From Rugalucina vietnamica (lineage: Eukaryota > Mollusca > Bivalvia > Lucinida > Lucinidae): a stretch of 64,000 bases of DNA. Where the stretch lies: assembly GCA_964017185.1 (NCBI GenBank), contig OZ024871.1, positions 28,930,488 to 28,994,487 of the forward strand. Reading direction: 5' to 3'. Below are positions 58,048 to 64,000 of this stretch, in pieces (the first letter of the stretch is position 1; every line of letters begins with the position of its first letter). Made by a program: the position numbers and the translations under genes. The notes below the pieces were generated by a model. It was not told the origin of the DNA. It did no database searches and worked only from the letters and a program-made list of their open reading frames with translations.

Positions 58048-58900
58048 CACCTATTATAATGCAAGAGCCTAATTCTGTGAAGACGTGTTGTTTTCCAATC
58101 AAAAAGATTTCCGAATGTTTCAGCACATTTAACATGCTTTAAAACACTGCAACAAAAACAGTTAAAAAACTGTAATGCGCAACTGTTCGTCCCAAAATAG
58201 AAATCTAAGATGCCTTCATTGTCATTCATACTATTCGTTCTGTCTAACTGATGATTAATGTGCCTAGTCTATCATGCTGTTTCTTGCTTTATTGACAGGT
58301 AATGCCCCTTATGTCAAAGAAACATCAAATTACTCCGATCTGACTGCTTGAAGTCAAACTAAGGCAGAGATGCTTCTGGTATTATTAAGTCGTATTGCAA
58401 ACAGATGCATCTATAGCATATGAATAATAGTCTTATGATGTTTAAGGTCTCTGAACTCTTTGTGGGGAATGCAGACTGATTTATAATAGAAATAAAACTG
58501 ATATCATTTAAGAGCAGTGAGCAATTTGATGAGAAAAGCGATGGGCAATACCGACGTTTCAGCTTCTTAAGCCTCTTCAGTGACCCTTTAGATTTGGCAC
58601 AATGGAGCAAAAGAGAAATACTGTAATTGTGTAACTTTCAACAGGTTAGTCAAATTGCGAAGACTAGTATTATCCAAACAGAGACAAATATATGTGTATG
58701 TAGAAAATGAATCTTAACGGCATCAAACTGACGATAGTGTCTACGTATTTTCCGAGATAGATTATCTGGCTTACCCATTTTTCGTTTCACTTTACGACTC
58801 GCTCTGCTTTCGTGACAAGGGAGGTATCAAGGAACACTGGCGAGAATAGCCTGTATACTACCGAGAAAAGAAGTTCTTCTGAATTTTGTTATTACCTTTT
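58048..58900. other. Right end of unit 2 with an R3 repeat
   Basis: Matches 30,524-31,050. An R3 copy at about 58,480-58,710 (AAGCCTCTTCAGTGACCC, CTTTCAACAGGTTAGTCAA) is absent from unit 1. No gene. Confidence 0.55.
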
Positions 58901-59734
58901 GTGTTATTTTGCCATGGTGTTTTACAAGGGAATACATTATGCTAGCTGTATCATATACATGCATACTTTTCCGGATCATTTTTTTCTATTTTACCGAGCC
59001 TGTGAGCAATTCAGAGTTTATAAATTAACTTGCTGAACTAAGGCCATGGAGCTATATAGATATTCAATGAACTAAGATAGCCAAAGTAAGCAAATGACAC
59101 TTGTTTAGTAAACGGCGGAAAATAAAACATATCACCAGACGCACCACGTTTCCATTAGAAGCAATAAAAAGTATCACAATCTAGCAAATAAGATGCTTTC
59201 AGCTGATTCTGTGTTAATGAACCATTAATCGTTAAAAGAGGGCTTCTTCTTTTTAAAAACTACCATGTAAACGCTATTCAAACAAATACATATCTTTGGG
59301 AGGAGGAGGAGGCACATTCCGGTAACTTGAATTTATAGGAATCAAACTTTAGGAATGTATAAAGAAGTGAATGCCCTAATACGTAGTGTTCTTACTTCTG
59401 TGGCATATATGCAGTGGTAAAGTACCTAAATATATATGCGTGTGTTTCATGACACACAATAAGCCACTTTTGAAGATATCACAGTAAAAGATATTTTTAT
59501 ATTTTATTATGTGCAAAGACATGTTTACTTTAAACCTATCTGAGTCTCTTGTAATTCGGTAAATAATGGGTCGATGTATTTTTTAAATTGTTTATATGTA
59601 TGTAGCTGTATATGATATGTCGACATGAGACTTAAATAAACTATTAAACTATGTTTGTCTTTTCGGTAAAATAAGGTTACCGTATTAAACTCTGCATAAT
59701 TTTCACAGTTTGAAAAACATTTTGGAAAGGTCTA
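58901..59734. other. Single-copy non-coding DNA
   Basis: No match to the duplicated units, no long open frame and no RNA recognised. Confidence 0.5.
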
Positions 59735-59975
59735 GTACCAGTTGACTGGCTATCAAGATTTTACGTTGAAATCGCTGCTGCCAGTTGACTGGCAATAGCG
59801 ATTTTACGTTAAAATCGCTGCTGCCAGTTGACTGGTAATAGAGATTTTACGTTAAATTGGCTGCTGCCAGTTGACTGTCACCAGCCATTTTTACGGTAAA
59901 TCGCAGCTGCCAGTCAACTGGTTATGGTAATTTTATTCTAATTATAATAGCTGCTGCCAGTTGACTTTCATATTT
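59735..59975. repeat. Minisatellite of about 55-60 bp units
   Basis: Four to five degenerate copies of GCTGCTGCCAGTTGACTGG followed by ATTTTACGTTAAAATCG. The fourth unit carries the core in inverted form (CCAGTCAACTGG), and several units can fold on CAGTTGACTG. Confidence 0.8.
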
Positions 59976-62516
59976 TACAAGTTATGATCAGTTATTAATT
60001 GTAGTTAAATAAAGTAAAGACAGTGTAAGAGTTGTCAAAATATGAGTAGAAAATGTATCAAACGAAATGATATGTTTGGGTTCTGTTACTTTTTCAGTTA
60101 CTCTCTACTTTGTTGAGATTGTGTCTAAAATTCGGGAAATAGAAATAAAGAAGTTTGTTTCGTGAATTTAAATTGTAAAACATTTTCTATCATCCAAACT
60201 ATGTGTAGAATAATATACTTAAGGAATTAAAATACGCAACACACTAAATTTCAACTTTTACGTATGTATTTGACGTTTTGATAAAATCCTTTTATGAAAT
60301 GACCTACTGACTGCTTTCTGCATGTGATGAAATGAGAAAACGTCATTTTATTGACAAAATTAACGACAAAACGTCAAAAACTATGAAAAACGCAAATTGT
60401 GACGTACACGTCGGGGCGAAGGGTAAGGTGACAAATTCTTTGCATGTGGGTTACGTGACGTCGACTAGATAATGTGCAATAAAGACTTTTGTATCATTGT
60501 ATACTTAGGTGCCGTCCCATGTTGCGTTAAATCTTGTTAACGCAATGCTGAAGTTTACAATAAAGAAAAATGAGCAATTAACGTCATTTAAATTATTCGA
60601 TTTTGGCTATTTGTACCTAAACGGTATATATCGAACCAACATATGACAATACATGTTTTTTAATCAACAGTGACGTCATAGGTACCGTAGAAATGGATCA
60701 TCGGAACGTTTGATTTGACTGTCTTTAGACAGAGTATCTCGTTATGTAAAGAAGCGAAACGGATTATATGCTTTGAGTAAACACTCGATTTACGCACTGT
60801 AATCAAACGTTTGGTAATTGATCATTTTTTAAATCAGAAAATTTGAAAAGCATGATGAGAGTCTTTAAAATGCAGGATGTTGAATTTCGACGTTATAATG
60901 GACGTTTTATGGACGTCTGAAGTATAAAGGTCATAATGTTTACGTAAATAAACATTTTATTGAATATAACGCATGCCGAAGGAATTTTTCTGGCTTTTGA
61001 CTCATTTTTTCGATTGACGTTGGTGACGTTAAACGTCCCATAACATACCCAAATGTTACCAACTGATCAATGGTTACATCTGCAATCACTTTTAGGGGTT
61101 TTGGAAACAAAATATTGGTTTTGGTTTCAAATTTGACATTTACTGATCATGGTTACAGGGTTTGCTACTGTAGGTCAGTGTGGTTACGCGTACGCCATTA
61201 AGCATACATAACCGACAGTGTGGCTCAACCGGCTGCAATTTGACGTTTAAATATTGTTTTCATATAAGATGCTCAGTTACACCACAGACTTGCATTACAA
61301 AGCATGTTTTTAGTAACCCAAAGTATTTGTTGCGTTTCTTTATTCCTTAAGTATAGATCATAACATTTTATTTTGCTCATACTGCGTATGTTCCCTTAGC
61401 CAATAATCTCGATGGTCTAAACGTTAATGACGCATGGATGACGAAAACTTGGCTGTTGCGCGGACGGACATTGGTACATGTGACATATTAAACTGTTGAT
61501 TTCAAAAGCAAAATATTCTAAGTTCTCTTGAACTTAAACGCAACCATTATGCAAATTAAACAAAGTGCAAGAGTCTGTCATCGGCCGTGTACTTTCCATC
61601 TACCCAACGCGTTGCCGTCTCATAGTACAAATTTCATAGTCTACACATTCAACAATAATCAAAATGAAACGACGTTAGCTTGCGAGTTTTGACTGAATAC
61701 AATTTGTTAAGATAAACATGAAACACCTCTTGTACTAGTATGTCCCACGATGATTGTATCTACATGTAGCTCTTAGAAAAAGTTCGAATTCTTTCCGATT
61801 AGGCTCGGTTTCTAAAGTTTATCTCCAGTATGTAATCGTTACATTCATAGAAACAATGCAATTTCATGACCAATTATATTGACCTTTGCATCGAATTATA
61901 TGAAAGGCATCGTAACATACTTTTCGAATGATTGAAATGAAATTGTCACACTACTAGGCAACCTAATTCCGTAATATCCCAAACGTATTTGTAAAGCCCC
62001 CTGATGCCGTACAATCAAAACTATTTGTATTCATTTTTCTTATACAGGATTTTGGAAAATTACTTTTGTAAGATGCCCCAGAAATTTTCAAAATCTCAAG
62101 TTCCAGGCACTGCAATGTAGTTTATTTCCAGTCGAGAAAATATGTTTCTATTGTTATTTTGTTTTGCTTCCTTTACTATGAATTTGCTGCAGTACATGTA
62201 TACTCTAGGCCGTCGGCTTTAAAAAAGTGGCCCGGAAATGAGACTTCAAAGTCGTTTGTGTGTGTGGGGGGGGGGGAGTGGGGGGGGCACAAGTAGTTTA
62301 TCTCTCTCTCGTAATTGGGTTTCGGGGTTTTCTTTCGAGAAAATTTTGTGACAAGCTCTAGACGTCCGTGGAGACGATTTTAAAGCATTTTGAGACATTT
62401 TGCGCTTGAAATTCTGCTCATTTTACAGGTTTAATTCTTTTACAACACCAAAAGAGTTAACTATGATTTCGACCCCTCGGTGAGGGTCATCAGATGGTGC
62501 CATCAAAATTTAACAG
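59976..62516. other. Single-copy non-coding DNA, ACGTCA-rich part, G-run
   Basis: No gene seen. 60,250-61,260 holds at least a dozen TGACGT/ACGTCA/GACGTT motifs. 62,265-62,287 is a G-rich run (possible quadruplex). Could be regulatory or decayed repeat; nothing decides. Confidence 0.4.
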
Positions 62517-62705
62517 TTCATCATGAAAACATGTCCGTGTAATGTATACACCCTTGAACCCCACTATTGTATACTAGCAAAACTGGGGTATGCAGGGGTA
62601 TACCTATTGTTTTTATTTTTGCTCCAAAACATAGATTGTGGGTACTCACAATCTATGTTTTGAGCAAAAATAAGAAAAAAAATAAAAATCTTTCTAGTTT
62701 TGGAG
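62517..62705. repeat. Second copy of the double-hairpin foldback family
   Basis: CATCATGAAAACATGTCCGT... parallels 34,134 onward. It folds on TGTATACACCCTTGAACCCC / TGGGGTATGCAGGGGTATAC and on CCAAAACATAGATTGTGGG / CACAATCTATGTTTTGAGC. It lacks the AACCGCC hairpin top of the 34,134 copy; the right end is unclear. Confidence 0.6.
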
Positions 62706-63122
62706 CAGCATAGGGGACAAAGTTCGTACCGGCACTTCTACAGGTATTGGCCATTTCACTTTATACAGCGTATAGGGAAAAATAATTTATCACTTTGTAA
62801 CTTTTTTTAATTTTTAAGATATTTTTACATTACAAACGGTGTGAGATAGTATAATTATTTATCTTCAACCTGAAGTTTAAATTTTTGTCGCAGCCCTATT
62901 AGAAAATGGTATGTTGGGGTGACGCTATCTAGTTGTGCATACTTTGGTTAAATATATAGCGAAATTTCCGAAAAAACCCCGAGAAAAACCACCTCGATGT
63001 AAATGAATTAATATCCCCTTGTTTATTTTGAAGATGACATTTTTGCGGACAAAATACATTATTTTCATAATTCTTTAATGTTTGTGTCATATTTACACGG
63101 GAAAGCTGTTGCTACTCTTACA

Positions 63123-63217
<95 letters not shown>

Positions 63218-63718
63218 GAGATTTAGGTAATATACATCAAACAATCAAACCCTGTCGGTAGCACTGGATCGTATAACTGAAATTGAGAGAATTTCGTGAC
63301 CGTTCACCTAGCGATTTTACGCCATTTAGTACTTTTTAATTTTCAACTTTGACAGTTCTAACACTGTTTCCAACCTCTCCAAGATGTATTAGCCCACAAA
63401 AATCATAATTTTGTTAAATTTCTGTTTAATTTTCCAAATTTCTTCATTTTCAAAATTCCGTAGCCATTTTGCTGTAGTTACATTTTTCTAGTTTGTAGCG
63501 GTGTGTTTATTTTTATGTAGTTATATAAGGTTTTACAATGTTATGAGTAGTAAGTAGAATTTTTAGATTACATTTTGTCTCCTAGTTTTGGACTGCCTAT
63601 GACAGGCAGATGTAGATATCACACTCTTATTATGTAGTATTTAGTAAGCCGAAAGGCGAAAGCGCGCTCAGGCACAAATAGGATTTTGCACTGTTGATGA
63701 TAAAATCTCCATATAAAA
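62706..63718. other. Non-coding with long AT microsatellite
   Basis: (AT)n spans about 63,127-63,213. No gene seen. A further short (AT)n run lies at 63,861-63,880. Confidence 0.6.
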
Positions 63719-63790
63719 TCCGCGGTGGTGTAATGGTTAGCACGTCTGCCCGAAATGCAGGAGGTCCGTGGTTCGATTCCCGGTCGCGGA
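63719..63790 (+). tRNA. tRNA-like sequence (pseudo-tRNA or SINE head)
   Basis: 72 nt folds as a cloverleaf. The acceptor TCCGCGG pairs with TCGCGGA, the D stem GTGT with GCAC, and the anticodon stem TCTGC with GCAGG. The T loop is TTCGATT. Anticodon position would read GAA, but base 33 is C instead of T, and the T stem has two mismatches (CGTGG against CCCGG). The D-loop AATGGTTA and TCC start resemble Glu-type more than Phe-type tRNA. Hence a decayed tRNA or tRNA-derived repeat rather than a working gene. No tail of a SINE body is obvious downstream. Confidence 0.45.
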
Positions 63791-64000
63791 GTGACCGATT
63801 TTTGTACGCTAATTCAGTTTGTTTATATAATTTCCTGTATCGTGCTGTTCTCTGTTTCTTATATATATATATATATATATTGTATATAGCAAGTATTATA
63901 ATAATCGCATTGCATTTTTTCAAAATCGCATGTTTAAGGTAAAATATTAATTTTGCTATGAACTTATCGATGGTAGTCCGATATTCACTATTAACAAATG
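63791..64000. other. Non-coding right end
   Basis: AT-rich with a short (AT)10 run; nothing recognised. Confidence 0.5.

Larger units (their letters stand above)
31256..58900. repeat. Segmental duplication, unit 2
   Basis: Second copy of the unit. Its proven overlap with unit 1 starts at 32,417 because the window begins inside the first BEL/Pao element; the true start may be the left LTR at 31,256 or earlier. Homology fades near 58,900. The stretch 31,060-31,255 between units includes a poly-T run at about 31,080 and has no match in unit 2's right flank. Confidence 0.85.

Noticed and set aside
62265..62287. G-run as a telomere or functional quadruplex
   Set aside because: No TTAGGG units and a single short run; noted only as low-complexity sequence.
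63719..63790. Functional tRNA-Phe (GAA)
   Set aside because: Base 33 is not T and the T stem has two mismatches; overall it resembles a Glu-like tRNA-derived repeat. Kept only as tRNA-like.

Overview
This is repeat-dominated eukaryotic nuclear DNA, most likely from a bivalve mollusc. Pointers are two pearl-like elements (tandem core repeats, GACN microsatellite, terminal hairpin), BEL/Pao, Ty3/Gypsy and mariner elements, AT-rich intergenic DNA, GT-AG introns and a class A neuropeptide-type GPCR fragment. There are no bacterial operons. No intact host protein gene was found.

Large-scale layout: a tandem segmental duplication. Unit 1 runs from before base 1 to about 31,050. Unit 2 runs from about 31,256 (position 1 aligns with 32,417) to about 58,900. 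The rest, 58,900-64,000, shows no second copy here. The two units are colinear but differ by about 18 presence/absence segments, most with recognisable target-site duplications, so each unit supplies empty sites for the other. Unit 1 alone carries small TIR elements (5,656; 7,298; 12,184), a 2.7-kb TIR element (8,638), a mariner split by a Ty3/Gypsy copy (16,576-21,270), a CACTG-ended element (21,475), a 930-bp insertion in the GPCR exon, a pearl-like element (24,498) and a 2.45-kb TA-flanked element (27,231). Unit 2 alone carries a foldback (34,134), an extra 767-bp tandem unit, three RT-element insertions (41,878; 45,846; 56,411) and a 4.3-kb MULE-type transposon (48,515-52,810). Inside each unit an older, divergent internal tandem repetition (blocks starting near 1,845, 6,961 and 12,900) is also visible.

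The most notable item is the MULE-type transposon. It has 8-bp target duplications, long TIRs built of a GGAAC satellite, and one three-exon gene predicted to give a 1,011-residue protein. That protein combines a CG-1-like N-terminus, a DDE transposase core with CxxH, a SWIM-like zinc motif, a Ulp1-type cysteine protease and a C-terminal PHD finger. The open frame looks intact. Everything else that codes is a fragment: a pol-less BEL/Pao element, a Gypsy pol lacking gag and 5' LTR, a broken mariner transposase, a 5'-truncated reverse transcriptase, and two differently damaged copies of a GPCR exon.

Alignments were made by eye; identity statements are qualitative. A false duplication from uncollapsed haplotypes in the assembly cannot be excluded.
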